DNA of 64,000 nucleotides from Gonocerus acuteangulatus. Lineage: Eukaryota; Arthropoda; Insecta; Hemiptera; Coreidae. Position numbers and translations under genes: made by a program. Within the stretch, counting starts at the first letter, position 1; each line of letters opens with the position of its first letter. This document shows, piece after piece, positions 33,301-45,916 of the stretch. The DNA is taken from the NCBI GenBank assembly GCA_946811695.1, contig OX328125.1, positions 94,266,760-94,330,759 on the forward strand, read 5' to 3'. Under the pieces are notes generated by a model. It saw only the letters and a program-made list of their open reading frames with translations, was not told the origin of the DNA and searched no databases.

Positions 33301-34318
33301 GTACAAAACTGACACGCCCCCGCCCCGGAAGCGGAGTCAAACACAACTTTTCGCGATTTTTCGATATTTTCCTTTAATAACGTCTTCATATCTATCTTCA
33401 GGCAAAATTTCAAGTCTCTAGCATCATGGGAAGTGCCTAATAATTTTGATGAGTCAGTGAGTGAGTGAGTCCTATAAATCCCGATTTTCGATCGCTTGCA
33501 TCTCAGAAACTATTCAATGTAGAATTATGAAAATTTCCAGTTTTACTTACATCTAGTAGCATAATACATGTGTAAAATTTCATAACTTTATCTTTACCTG
33601 GTTGAAAGTTATGAGAGGGTAAAAATCGGCTCTAAGACCGCCTGTAATATACACACAGTATGCTTAGGCCGGAACTTGGCCTGGCGCACTACCGTGCGCC
33701 TAGATAACAAATAAAGCAGAACCTTTCAAATTTTTATGTTGAATTCTTACCCTAAAGTTTCGGACTTTTTTGTCCTTCCTCATGCATATTCTCGTATTAT
33801 GTTATGTTGAAAGTATACTAAAATTGTGAGAAAAATAATTAATGAACATAATTAATAATCATTAAAAGTTCAAGAAGAATTTAAATATCTTGGTTTTATA
33901 CTGCAATGGAAATATTTCAGTTTGAATGAGGAAGGTTGGATTATTGTTTACAGTCCATTCAGGTTTACAAATGGCCGAACAGAAGGCAGAGAGAACGGGA
34001 AATTTCTCTCAGACGTTCGCGCATGAGCAATTGAACTTTCCCGTTTAGCTGAACGGGCTACAGGAACGTAATTTTGGGACACACATAATTAGCGATTGTC
34101 ACCAATTCTTGTACTCATTATATGATTTCAAGAAACTGGCGAATATAAATACAAGTTTCGAAAGATCGTTTCTACAAATATAAAGTGGACTGATTAATAT
34201 ACCAGTAATTATTTAATACGACTAATTTATATATAAAATTAGATAATCTAGTCGTAAACATTGATATTAAATAAACAAATAGTTACAATATTGGCATTAT
34301 CTGGCAATTATCTGCTGA
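33301..34318. other. Repeat-like DNA, no gene
   Basis: 33420-33480 has GAGTCAGTGAGTGAGTGAGT, linking it to R3. 33480-33620 has AAACTATTCAATGTAG and CTTTACCTGGTTGAAAGTTA. The rest is unassigned. Confidence 0.45.
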
Positions 34319-34600
34319 GGCATGTGGTGTGCCATGTCAATGTCACTCCTTACCATTCAGCCTACTAGTACGTGTCTACTACCTATCCTTCAATATTGGC
34401 AATCACCTATTATCTGCTGAGGCATGTGGTGTGCCATGTCAATGTCACTCCTTACCATTCAGCCTACTAGTACGTGTCTACTACCTATCCTTCAATATTG
34501 GCAATCACCTATTATCTGCTGAGGCATGTGGTGTGCCATGTCAATGTCACTCCTTATCATTCAGCCTACTAGTACGTGTCTACTACCTATCCTTCAATCC
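34319..34600. repeat. 102-bp tandem repeat, 2.8 copies
   Basis: Units start at 34319, 34421 and 34523 (GGCATGTGGTGTGCCATGTC...). Copies are nearly identical (one C to T change in the third). The period is a multiple of three, so one plus frame stays open for 94 codons and looks coding by chance. The 3' end is cut at TATCCTTCAATCC. Confidence 0.95.
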
Positions 34601-34728
34601 TAGCATGAGTTAATGTATTTCTTTCCTTTCCTATCTCAAAATTTAATCTCAAATAATTTGTAAATATTTATTTTTAAGTTACATTTAATCCTAAGGTACA
34701 AAGAACCCCCGTTTTACGCTCGGGTGCG

Positions 34729-35728
34729 TTGCCACCAGAGATGGGTATACTTTTATTTGTAAATAAAAATACGAATTTATTCGTACTTCATATATTTGTG
34801 AAGTACGAATTTATTTATATTCGTACTTCATATATTTGTGAATACGAATATAAAAAAAATCATATTCATAAGTGTGAATACGAATTTATTTGTATTCACA
34901 TATATTAAATATAAAAATACAAATAAAATGCTATTCGCAAATTTTTCTGCGAATACAAATAAATTCACAGAACAAATTGTAAATAATCACAAAAAATGTG
35001 AATATTTACAAAAAATCAAGTGATTAAAATATACGAATACAAATTTATTCACATTATAATTTGTAATAAAAATTTATTCACAATAAAATTCGCAAATGAA
35101 TTATGAATTTATTCGTATTAAGATGATATTACGAAAGTTAATGAAGGTGTTTTTTTTTTTTATGGAGGTACAGATGACAAACTTTGTCCCTGCAGCATGG
35201 CTGGTGGTCCCGCGGCAGACTCGGAGTAAACAACAAATCTAGGCGCTATTAACCTAGACGTAAAACCCCTTAAAAAAAAAAAAAAAAAAAAAAATCACCT
35301 TCAATAACTTACGTAATATCATCTTAATACGAATAAATTCATAATTTATTTGTGAATTTTATTGTGAATAAATTTGTATTCACAAATTATAATGTCAATA
35401 AATTTGCATTCGTATATTTTAATGTGATTTTTTTTTAATCACTTGATATTTTGTAAATATTCACATTTTTTGTGATTATTTACAATTTTTTCTGTGAATT
35501 TATTTGTATTCGCAGAAAAATTTGCGAATAAAATTTGTATTTTTATATTTAATATATGTGAATAAAAATAAATTCGTATTCACACTTATGAATAAGAATT
35601 TATTTATATTCGTATTCACAAATATATGAAGTACGAATTTATTTATATTCGTATTCACAAATATATGAAGTACGAATAAATTCGTATTTTTATTTATAAA
35701 TAAAATTACGCCCATCTCTGGTTGCCAC
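34729..35728. mobile_element. 984-bp palindromic hAT element with perfect 8-bp duplication
   Basis: The element is 34737-35720. Left end CAGAGATGGGTATACTTTTA, right end reversed CAGAGATGGGCGTAATTTTA. Both arms (about 34737-35155 and 35292-35720) are reverse complements made of AATACGAATTTATTCGTA-type words. Flanks GTTGCCAC at 34729-34736 and 35721-35728 are identical 8-bp duplications. CAGAGATGGG termini and 8-bp duplications are typical of hAT. No coding frame, so non-autonomous. A SINE-like insert lies at the centre. Confidence 0.9.
35156..35292 (+). mobile_element. SINE-like insert in the centre of the hAT palindrome
   Basis: T-run, then GCATGGCTGGTGGTCCCGCG, AATCTAGGCGCTATTAACCT, AGACGTAAAACCCC and poly-A: a diverged form of the shared SINE tail with an unidentified GC-richer body. 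It sits exactly between the two arms, so it either inserted into the loop or was the original spacer. Confidence 0.45.
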
Positions 35729-36463
35729 CACCACCAGCTACCGAAATTCATATTATATCATGACGAGTTAATTCGTCCAATGAAGCTAATGCTTATGCCA
35801 GATAGTAAGATGTGTGAATGAACATTTAAACCCAGACACAATATTATTGTCAAAGACGAAAGGCTCAGAGTATTTACTCCTACTGGAATTAAGATTTATT
35901 AAAAAAATTGTAAACATCCAATCCGTCTTTAAGATACAAAAGGTTTAATACTGTTATCTTTATTAAAATAAAATAATCTGAAATGTAAAACACCTTTCGA
36001 AATATTATTATTATAAAGATAATGATAATACTAGTCAATCTATAATACCTCATAATAATTAATTATGATACAGTTAATCGGTAAGTCCCTAACCGGGGGG
36101 GGGGGCGGAATTTCCAATTACAGCATCAAGGTATAAAAGGGAATTTTAATTACTGCTTAACGAGCAAAACTCCTGTAGCTTTTTATTCTCATTTGGCGTT
36201 AAAAAGGGGATTATACAAAGGAAATTAAATTTAGTATTATTTAATTAAATTATTTATTTATGCGTTAATGGGAATTCTGAATAAAGATATAATTGAAAAT
36301 TAAATTTAATATTAAGGTAAATTATTAGTCAACATGTAGTAAATTAGTTGAAAATTTAGCATGATAAGGTTAAGATCGGTATTTTAGGTTTCCCTGTGTC
36401 TATTTCATCTCCTTTTCTCGGTACATCCGGATTTCATGACCAGAAATATAATCGTTTCATGCC

Positions 36464-36467
<4 letters not shown>
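35729..36467. other. No recognised feature
   Basis: AT-rich; a poly-G run (GGGGGGGGGGCGG) lies near 36097. Confidence 0.5.

Positions 36468-36516
<49 letters not shown>
36468..36516. repeat. (TA)n microsatellite
   Basis: Pure TA tract followed directly by CAGGGTCCCGAAGGAAATCG. Confidence 0.95.
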
Positions 36517-36519
<3 letters not shown>

Positions 36520-36574
36520 GGTCCCGAAGGAAATCGCTATACTTGAGAGGTACCTTCGCCCCTAAGAAGAGGAA

Positions 36575-36945
36575 ATCCCCGTAAGATCTCAAGTACCTTG
36601 TGCAAAACTTTTTCAAACCAAATTCACAGCATCCGCCCAAACAAATAACTTATCAAGAAATGAAGGGTTTTTATTTTTATTGATTTAGTGTTAGATAGAT
36701 GGGACTCTCAAAAATGTTGCATTATTTCATTACCATGGCTAATTTGTTAGTAAGTCGAATAAAGGATGCTTTCCATTGTCGAAACTGGAATTGTGGTCAA
36801 TTAAAAAAAAAATAAGAAGAAAAACATTTTGGCCTTTAATGATTAACTCATTAAAAGCCAAAATGTTTGATAAGTTATTTGTTTCGGTGGCTGCTGTGAA
36901 TTTGGTTTGAGACATTTTTGCACAAGGTACATAAGATCTTATAGG
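36575..36945. repeat. Inverted repeat with arms about 80 bp
   Basis: 36580-36660 (CAAGTACCTTGTGCAAAACT, ACCAAATTCACAGCATCCGC) pairs with 36868-36945 (GTGGCTGCTGTGAATTTGGT, TTTTTGCACAAGGTACATAA). A smaller hairpin (GGCCTTTAATGATTAACTCA and TTAAAAGCCAAAATG) sits inside at 36826-36866. Foldback remnant. Confidence 0.65.
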
Positions 36946-37004
36946 AAATTTGATGCAGAATTTGAAAATGTCTAGCATTTATAGAAAAACACGGAAACGC
37001 TTAT

Positions 37005-37228
37005 AATAAATAATGAAGGGGTCTCCCGTGGTCTAGTGGCTAGCGCGTTAGATTCATAAGCGGGAGATGGTGGGTTCTATCCCCACCGGCGGCAGGAATT
37101 TTCTCATCTCAGGGCTCGCTGAGAAAATTCCTAGCTGCACCCTGGATGTCTGCGCTAATGGCCAAGAATTATGTCGATGCGCCGTAAAAAAAAAAAATAA
37201 ACAAAAAAATAAAAAAATAAATAATGAA
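37005..37228 (+). mobile_element. Complete tRNA-derived SINE with 13-bp target duplication
   Basis: The element is 37018-37215. The head GGGTCTCCCGTGGTCTAGTG has A-box TGGTCTAGTGGCTAGCG, an anticodon-like ATTCATAA loop (CAT) and B-box GGTGGGTTCTATCCCCACC. The body has GGCGGCAGGAATTTTC and GAGAAAATTCCTAGC. The tail TGTCTGCGCTAATGGCC...GATGCGCCGT leads to an A-rich end. AATAAATAATGAA at 37005-37017 and 37216-37228 is a perfect 13-bp target duplication. The tRNA-like head lacks an acceptor stem pairing, so it is not a tRNA gene. A second full copy is at 54138-54296. Confidence 0.92.
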
Positions 37229-38375
37229 TAATGCAAGTACAAACTTCTCCTTGGTGGCATTCAACTACACTTTAGTCGTCGTCCACACCCCTCAAGTGTG
37301 TTGCTCATTTATTTTACGTATCATTTAAAATGAAAGTGTTAAAATACCGATATTTTTTTTTTTTAAACACTGGGTATTTTAATTTAACGCAATCGTTTCA
37401 GCCAGTTCCAGCGCGACCAAAAGAGTATTTTTTTTTTTTCTAATTAACGGAATGAATGTTTCAAAATACCTTTGGAAGAATTTAAAAAAGAGGAAAACGT
37501 AACAATCTTCATGACGTATCATTTCTCCAGAAAAATCCTATTTATAACGCTAGAAAATATACAGCTCACTAATCGAGATAGGAGGAAAATGAAAATTCTC
37601 TAATGAAATCCAATCTTATGAAATGAAAATTTATAATTCTGGATGGGGGGTATTGGAGGATAAATCCTCATTAATATCGCTCATTCATTAAGAAACCAAA
37701 GGTTCAATTATCTCATTGCTTGAAATCATTAACAAATATATGGATCAGATATATCAATCAATATTTAGCTGTGAAATATCTTCATCGAACAATTGTTAAA
37801 ATTAGCCTAAACTGATTAGCAGATTAGGAAATGATTCTTTTACAATATCTTTGCCTTCAAGCTAGGAATAATCGTTATTGTGCCCATTTCCTAAATCAGA
37901 AACGTGTTGGGTTATGAACAGAGCAAATTCTTTTCTGAATAGAATAGGGGAGCTTCCAATTTTTCCCGAAAGAAAACTGGCAGGACTACATATTTATAGT
38001 TGATGGATTCAGTAAAACTTTATATATCATAAATATTTTAAACGCAGAAGTTTGAATATTTATAGGGTGTTATAATATTGAGACATATCTCACTTTAGGG
38101 ATATAAAAAATAAAAAAAATCTAGAATAATTTTTATTAGGTGAAAGTATTAAAAAAAATTACCAACTATAACATTTTCAATTTTTAAAACACGGCTAAAA
38201 AAAAAATCATCAACATACATTTTAGCGATCTGCTCTGTAAACGATTAAAATATTATTTTTAGAAACGTCGAAACGAAAATGTCTATAATAAATATAGGAA
38301 AAAAACCGTATCTATAAACGTAACTATACAATGTAAATAAACAATAAATATGTATGTGTCTGTTTCATTAAAAGA

Positions 38376-38432
<57 letters not shown>

Positions 38433-38582
38433 AAGTGTATGATGAGAAAGAATAACATTTCTGACTAGTCGTTGTTTTTGTAATGCCCATTTTTGCTTAA
38501 CCTAACACAATTAGAAACACCTACATGACCATACAGTCTATCAGTATCGAAAAACGATAGATATACGGATAATATTTATTAA
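37229..38582. other. No gene; poly-A run and a dispersed repeat
   Basis: 37540-37680 (CTAGAAAATATACAGCTCAC, AGGAGGAAAATGAAAATTCT) is related to 41210-41380. A poly-A run lies at about 38380-38430. No protein recognised. Confidence 0.55.
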
Positions 38583-39620
38583 CCCTTTCCATACGCAAAG
38601 AGACGCAAGGAGATGGGTTCTCCTGTACGGGATACTGGCACCCGGCTTCGGTCGCCCTCTACGGGATACTTTTTCCACTCTCGGTCACAGCGCCTCGACT
38701 TTCAGCGATCTCCTCGCCGTACTTAAACTAGTCTTTTATAATTTTGATTATTATTTTGGTTACAATGATTATTAGTTTTTATTTATGTTGAATTAGTTTG
38801 GCGTTTCAATAATTATTTTTAAGTTGAATAACTTTGTTTAAAAATAAGTTATAAAAAAGTTATATTATATAGGCACAAAAAAAGAAGGTTTTTCTGTTTA
38901 TCATTTGCCCTTTATTTTATGAATAATAAGCAAGGGAATAATATACTCCATAACTACGGCAAAAAGTTTCCCATCTTCCTTTTTGATCCGTGACTTTGTA
39001 CACTGGCGGAGCTAAAAACTTATTTTATTTTTAATTTTTGTATAAAACGTATTTACAAAAACAAAAGGATTATTATAAATATTTACAGTTAATTTAATGA
39101 ATTATTGAATTAAATACGTAATATATTAATCTTATCAATTGAATATTACATTTATTTTTAAATGGAGGACACGCAATAAAAAAAACGTTTTTTCTAAATT
39201 TAACAAAACTAAATATAAGATCTTAACACTTCAAGACTAAAAGTGAACTAATTTTGCAATAACAAGTTGTTGGGAACGTACAGAGGTATAAAAACAAATG
39301 ATAATTAAAAGAAGGTTGACAGGGTAAATGGGTGGAGAAGGCAACGAGTTGTAATTCGTCTGAAAACGACCAAAATCTTCATTCAAATGCCATCTAGTAA
39401 TAGACAAGAATACTAGAAGTACAATACGGTAACGCTAGATAGCTCTAAAGTCGAGAAATGAGAAGATAAAGAATGCGAGAGATACGCCGAGCTCTCGACT
39501 GCTGTACAAGTCCACGGTACGTGGGTCCCGTCTTCCTTCGACTTCTACACAAGTCCACGGTATGTGGGTCCCGACCGCTCTCGACTGCTCCCGACAAGTC
39601 CACGGTACGGAAAGGGCTAA
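38579..39620. mobile_element. piggyBac-like MITE
   Basis: The element is 38583-39616. TTAA precedes CCCTTTCCATACGCAAAG; the right end reads GTACGGAAAGGG followed by CTAA (one change from TTAA). CCCTTTCC/GGAAAGGG ends with TTAA target sites are the piggyBac signature. Subterminal repeats occur on both sides: left TACGGGATACT twice; right ACAAGTCCACGGTAYGTGGG three times (39508-39610). The 1-kb interior is AT-rich with no frame, so non-autonomous. Confidence 0.7.
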
Positions 39621-39730
39621 TGAAAATTAACAAAATATAGTCATATTTAATCCTATAAACATTCTAGACAATGCCAAAAATATATCAAGGTTGTGAGTGG
39701 AGGGGAATACATGAAAAGAATTTCTGATTG

Positions 39731-39930
<200 letters not shown>

Positions 39931-40069
39931 AAAGATTTTATCTTTTGGCGGCCAGAGCATGTTACTGACCACAGTATCTCCCTAGTGTATCGTATGGTCA
40001 AGAATCAGATACATCTAGAGCGTCTGCATCTCTGAGCTCTCGTGGCCTTTTACGGGACTGATTAAGAAA

Positions 40070-40088
40070 TATATACATATATATATAC

Positions 40089-40143
<55 letters not shown>
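40070..40143. repeat. (TA)n microsatellite
   Basis: TATATG-interrupted start, then pure TA. Confidence 0.95.
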
Positions 40144-40147
<4 letters not shown>

Positions 40148-41209
40148 ACTCCAGTGGCAGTGGCAACCAATGACCTTCGAGGACACGATTCTACTGGTCT
40201 GATTTCTTTCAGGTCCAGTTCAATGCCGTCATTTAGAAAGCGTAAATCCATGTCAATGTCACCCGCATTCGAATGAAACTGAACAATTCCTTCAATTTCC
40301 TAAATAATCGCATATATAATATAAACATAGGCGACAACATAAAAACATATCTCACAAGACTATTATTAATTGTGTTATTTTTGTTCAAAAACTCTCCTAG
40401 CTACTTTCGACTAATACAAATACCACACAGCCTAAATGAGCTTTCGATTAGGCAAAACTAATGATAATAAATATAATGATAACAGTAATTGAAGTAGATA
40501 GGTAAGGATAAATAAATAAATGGAGGTGGGTATTAGAGATAATTGAAAGGAAGAAGACAATTACACAGAGCCTGCACCACTGCTCCATTGTGACAGGGGG
40601 AGAGGATACTCTAGAAGGGGATATTAGTGAAGGCAGCATAGAACATTCCTAACATATTTACAATATTTATGATGAATGGAATTATTTTTAATTGTTATAT
40701 CTTATAGAATGTAGTACAATCGTTAAAAGCCTATTGTACTACAATGCGACAAAAGTAACTCAATTGAAAATATCCACTGCACTGAAAAAAAAACACAATA
40801 AAAAAACAAAAAAAAAAACATACTTTAAGTTATTTCCCTATAAAGCAAAATCGTTTTGACCATGGAAATGTCATTTGGTAAGTAAATAAAACCCGGTTAT
40901 TCATTTCTCGTCGTCAACAGTACATTTATTGCATATAAACATTAATTAACATTAATCTTTCACATGATTTAAAATCAATTCCCGCCAAATTAGGAATTTA
41001 ATATCCCCTCATAATTTCATATCGAAATCAATTTCCATCCACTTTTGATACAATTTTGCTGTACCCGTTGCGCAAAATTTGGAGATCCCTTGTAATATGA
41101 CATTTTCTTTTCAAATGTCAACTCACATGAACTGCGTCATTATACCGTTTTTCCATGTAATGCTTCTGCCTGGTAGGAGTTCCAGAGCTTTGAGAATACA
41201 AGAAATCTT
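40144..41209. other. No recognised feature
   Basis: AT-rich. Short frames at 40273-40461 and 40448-40639 are without motifs. Confidence 0.5.
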
Positions 41210-41380
41210 ATTCATAAGGCTGGAGAATACACTGCTCACAATTAGAGGTAGGAGGAAAATGAAACTTGTCTAATAAATCCCAATGATATGAAATTAAAAT
41301 TCTCAAATAGAACCTAATTATACGAAATGAAAATTTAAAATTCTCGCTGGAGGATATTTCCTCATTAATATTTGGTATTA
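41210..41380. repeat. Dispersed repeat, relative of 37540-37680
   Basis: GTAGGAGGAAAATGAAACTT, ATACGAAATGAAAATTTAAA and CCTCATTAATAT blocks occur in the same order at both places. Confidence 0.55.
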
Positions 41381-41954
41381 ATACTCTGTTTTCGAGATAT
41401 TTAAGAAAATAAACGAAAATTACAAAACTTCTCCTTTATGTTGATAATATATTATGCTTGTAATACTTCCTCTCCTCCAAAACTAGTCTAAGGTCACAAT
41501 TAAAATTTTTTTTTTTACTAACTTTTACACAAATCTGGTTAAAAACCATTCGGTAAATCCAAATTTAAAGCCATAGGTAGTGGAGGCTGAATAGCTAAAT
41601 GACACCCAACAAATTGAAAATATTTTTTAAAGTTGTAGAAAATAATATAGTTCCAATTATAGAACCATCTTATGATTAGAATATATTTATTAGAACAATA
41701 ACGTTTTAGGTTTTTACGTTTTTCGCTTTGAAAATCCTTGTAGCTCTAAGTAATTTGCAGTTTAGTGTATTTGTTATCAATTCAAAATTACACTTGTATA
41801 TTGAAAATTATATTTATACTGAAACAAATGTTTAAACTACTATTTATATTGACAAAAGGAAAACATAATAAAACATTTTAGCAATTGCATTATTTCCATC
41901 ATATTTTAGTTGATGCAGCGTTATACAAAACAAGTAATTTAAATTAATATTTTT

Positions 41955-42018
41955 TAGGGTGGCAACCTATAGATAGCCCGGCGCTAATGGCCAAGATGTA
42001 GATGCGCCGTAAAAAAAA

Positions 42019-42063
<45 letters not shown>
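41955..42063 (+). mobile_element. 5'-truncated 5S-type SINE
   Basis: GGGTGGCAACCTATAGATAG, CCCGGCGCTAATGGCC, GATGCGCCGT, poly-A and then a (TA)n run. It shares the body of the 12.2-kb 5S SINE but lacks the 5S head. Confidence 0.8.
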
Positions 42064-42066
<3 letters not shown>

Positions 42067-44262
42067 AGGATGTGAGCCAAAATTGCCTAAAAAAATACTA
42101 TAGGTTCTTTATTCGAAAACATTCAATAGAAGTCCTGAAAAAACTCATCAAGTGAGTCTAGATAATTTCAGAATTAATCAAAATTTCAGTTCTCGTTATC
42201 TATATTATTAAATTTATATTATAGTTTTCAACAATGGACAATTATGAGTGAAAACTCAGTAAAGAAACTACCAAATTATAAGAATTTCCTGAACTAGCGA
42301 AATAAATCTAGACAACTCAAAAGCCAATCACTAATAATAAGGAATTCTCCTTGGCTGATTGGTAGTACACGCCGGAATGTGAAGGAGTTTAAAGGTTAAA
42401 AACTGATGTACCATTTAAAAAGAGAGGAGTCAGTGGCCTGAGTGTCGAGAGGTCGTCCCCGGACAATCATACAGTTATGCTGTCGTACAGTAATCATCTT
42501 TACAGATGATGTCCTTTAAGGAATCAACGGATACAAACCATATCACTGTCCAGATCCTCAAATAGATGGTACTAATTTACATGTTTAACTGTAAATAAAC
42601 TTTAATGGAAGAATATTATTCATTTTATTCGTGAACAAGTTGTATGTCAAAAATTCGAAATAGTTTTATTTCAGAAAAATAAATTTTTAATTTTGATAAA
42701 AGCAAATGATTTGTGATAGAATTTTACTCACTTGAATTGTAAGTGGAACAAAGAAACACGAGGTAATATTAAATGAAGTTGATATATATACTGCTCAAAT
42801 ATAGGACAAAAAATAGAAAGATTTTGAAGGTTAGGCAAATAGTATGTGGCTGATATTCTGTCGAACTCATGAATATTCTCATGTGTTTATGACCCTATAA
42901 TACAATGGAAAAAAAACTCAAATTGTTATCACAAAATCTTCAGTTCAATCAACGTTAGTAAAACTGGAATTTCTTTTGTTCTAGCGATTCTGTTCTACAG
43001 GAGAAATTTAGAAGACATGTATTCAATTCTTTCTTCTGGTGTAAATGAAAATAAATAATTACTGAAGTATTAAATGAAAAAAAAATAAATAAATTTCAAC
43101 ATAAGATTAACTTTTTATTTCCAGAATGATAAATGATATATAATGACGAGTGTAAACGTTTAATTGATTTTGGTTGGTACTAATTCTAAAATACTCTTAT
43201 GATTTTTTTTTTTTCGAGTGCATATAATATACTCCCTCCCCAGGTCTAAATTAACATTTGGGGTGGGGGTATGATTCAGGTATACGCCTATTCCTAATGC
43301 ACGGAGTTTGCTTATTTTTATTTAGATGAAAGTAATAATTACGGGCAAATTTAGTTCCGGAATAAAACCCCATTCCCGAGTTCTGACTTGAAAATATCAT
43401 AAAAATGTGATAACATTTGCATCAATACAAATAATCAGCGTAGATAAAATAATACATAACTTCATGATAAGATTTCATACTCTCGAAGGAGTTAATCACC
43501 TTCAAGTTCGGGGACCTTTCAGCTAGTGAATCCAGTGCCAACGATAGAACGGAGTTGAGGTCGTTGCACTCCAATCTAAACTGAGTTTGTGCCGGTGCAA
43601 CCTGGCGAGCTATTTCGGTGGTCTTTCCGGTCCGAGTAAAACCGATCGGCAGAAAAAAAAATCCATCCTTTCCAGAAAATGTTTTAACCAAATAAGTGCA
43701 TACCGTCCGTAAGAAAATTTCAAATTTCCACTTCTAAATGGGGTATTTATTAAAAGCATGTCATGTGAACCATGAAACGACAAGAGAAAATTCCTCCCTG
43801 CCAAAAAAATATGCATTAAGTAAAATATAATGCCTTAACTCGACTTGCGAAATCTAATGAAACTAATTCCGAGGCCATATTTATCCAACCGTTGTCAAGG
43901 AGAAAGAGAGAAAAAATAGATTTTTCTTACGATTTTCGGGTATATTGTTAAATATTTCGAAACCGCTTGGGAAATCGTCGTAAATGTACACCATCTTTTC
44001 GAAAGCTTATTAAATTTTCTACAAATAAGGTTCTTATGCAATTCTTGATAGAGCAATTTCATTTGTAGAAATCTTAAATGGAGTAATTTCTACTTATACA
44101 TACAAAAAAAATGCATAAAGTAAAATGTAAAGCCTTAATACAAATAATATGGTCCTGAAAAGTGTAAAACAACAATTTATTATCCTTCCTATCAATTTTA
44201 TTTGAGCCAGCTAAATGTTTTCAATTTTTAATATTTTGCCAGGGGTCAACAATGAATGTTCA
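42064..44262. other. No gene recognised; one unassigned frame
   Basis: The 89-codon minus frame at 43422-43691 (GKTTEIARQVAPAQTQFRLE, LALDSLAERSPNLKVINSF) overlaps a second frame at 43610-43816. Its composition is a little less AT-rich than the flanks, so it might be a captured exon, but I recognise no family. 43900-44090 is an R2 fragment. Confidence 0.35.
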
Positions 44263-44523
44263 TATCGTCGATACAAATGCAAACTAACGAATATGAAAAA
44301 ATGCATCTTTCATTGTCCATCTTTAATAATTTCTGCTGGACTTATTTACGGCAAATTCTTCAATCTGACTTCACTCTATTAAAGGGAAAGTATTCCACAA
44401 TCAAAAGGTCAAATCTGCAGAATATTTGACTGTCCAAAAAAAAGTTATGAATAAATACTTTTCCACTCTGAAAAGTGGTAATTTTCATATTCGTTAGTTT
44501 GCTTTTGTATCGACGATATGAAG
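44263..44523. repeat. Inverted repeat, 35-40-bp arms
   Basis: TTCATATCGTCGATACAAAT then GCAAACTAACGAATATGAAA (left) pairs with TTTTCATATTCGTTAGTTTG then CTTTTGTATCGACGATATGA (right), separated by about 180 bp. MITE-like. Confidence 0.7.
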
Positions 44524-44971
44524 TGCTACTTTTTGCAATTAGCTGTTTATAATTTATAAATTTTTTTTCATCTCTTCAGATACCTTTTTACGTCCTAATC
44601 ATTAGCGTGAACATTTATTTATTAAATCATCTGCTCTTTTGTCTTTTTCTATTCTATCCTACATGTTTATGGGGCAGAATTTTGAAATGAAGTGCCAAAG
44701 AATGAAAATGTTTCTTTACTGGCTCAAACCATAAGCACGGGAGAAAGTGAATATGTTTAAAACTTAATATAAATTGTTACGTAAACTATTTTAAATTAAC
44801 TAATTTTTAGATTATTGATGTAATGAACATTAAACTTTAAAAAATATAAGTTTTATGTGTCATATATTTGGTTGGAGGATGAAATAAATATTTAGTACTT
44901 AAACATATTAAATAATTGTTTTTAACAAGGTTTTCCCCCTTTCTTCAAAGGGAAGATTCTTTCCCATCTAT

Positions 44972-45723
44972 AAAAAGTCCGTCACGCAGGAGCTGCATAA
45001 CTAAGCACTTTCCTCAGAATTTGGGTAGTGTAGACTGCTTTCCAGAACAATTTGCTTAAAATATCCTACATAAATTAAATAAAAACATGAATAGTTCTCT
45101 TTTAAATATGTAATGAGTAACTGATCAATTATTAATTTGCTTCCAGAGTTATGTTTACACAAGGTACCTACTACACTACGTAATAAATACAAAAAAAACT
45201 CATATTATCGTATTTTGATCACACATATTTAACTGTAGATTACCACTACGAATACCGGGTTTCGTCGAAATATACCAAAAATCACGGCTGGTAGTGGCAA
45301 ATTGGTATTGTGGGTCGGGAGTAAACCCCCCCTCCTAATGAACCGATTTAGTTTATTTTTACAACACATATTCACCTGTGGATTACCACTACGAATACCG
45401 AGTTTCGTCGAAATATACCAAAAATCACGGCTGGCAGTGGCGAATTGGTATTGTGGGTCCGGAGTAAACCCCCCTTCTAATGAACCGATTTAGTTCATTT
45501 TTATATCTCACTTTTCTGTCTATATTACCACTACGAATACCAAGTTTCGTTGAAATATAACAAATATTACGGCTGACATAGTCTTTGGGTTCGGGGTAAA
45601 CCCCCCCTTCCGGTGGACCGACTTTGGTGGTTAACGAACTCGTTCAATCGTTTGCTAATTGAATGCTATATACCAAGTTTCGTGACGAAAAAACAAAAAC
45701 TCTGGCCGCTATCGTGTTAACAG

Positions 45724-45774
<51 letters not shown>

Positions 45775-45916
45775 TATATATATATATATATATAAATTTT
45801 AACGGGGGTCATTTTCGGTGTCTACTAGGTAGGATCGATAAAGATTTGAAGAAATTTTTCAAAAATTCCGTCATGAGTCCAACCTCAATAGCTACTTTCC
45901 TTCGGAGGAAAGTGCT
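44972..45916 (+). mobile_element. Helentron/HINE-like element, copy B
   Basis: AAGTCCGTCACGCAGGAGCT then GCATAACTAAGCACTTTCCT at the 5' end; three internal units of about 125 bp (45230-45600); CTCTGGCCGCTATCGTGTTA; (TA)n at 45727-45795; 3' hairpin ACTTTCCTTCGGAGGAAAGT. Internal units carry ACGAATACCGAGTTTCGTC and GGTCCGGAGTAAACCCCC. Confidence 0.75.

Noticed and set aside
34329..34613. Cys-rich repeated protein
   Set aside because: A 102-bp tandem repeat whose period is a multiple of three; no start context, domain or flanking exon.
37018..37090. Functional tRNA gene (CAT anticodon)
   Set aside because: A and B boxes are present, but no acceptor stem pairs and the sequence is the head of a SINE with a 13-bp target duplication.
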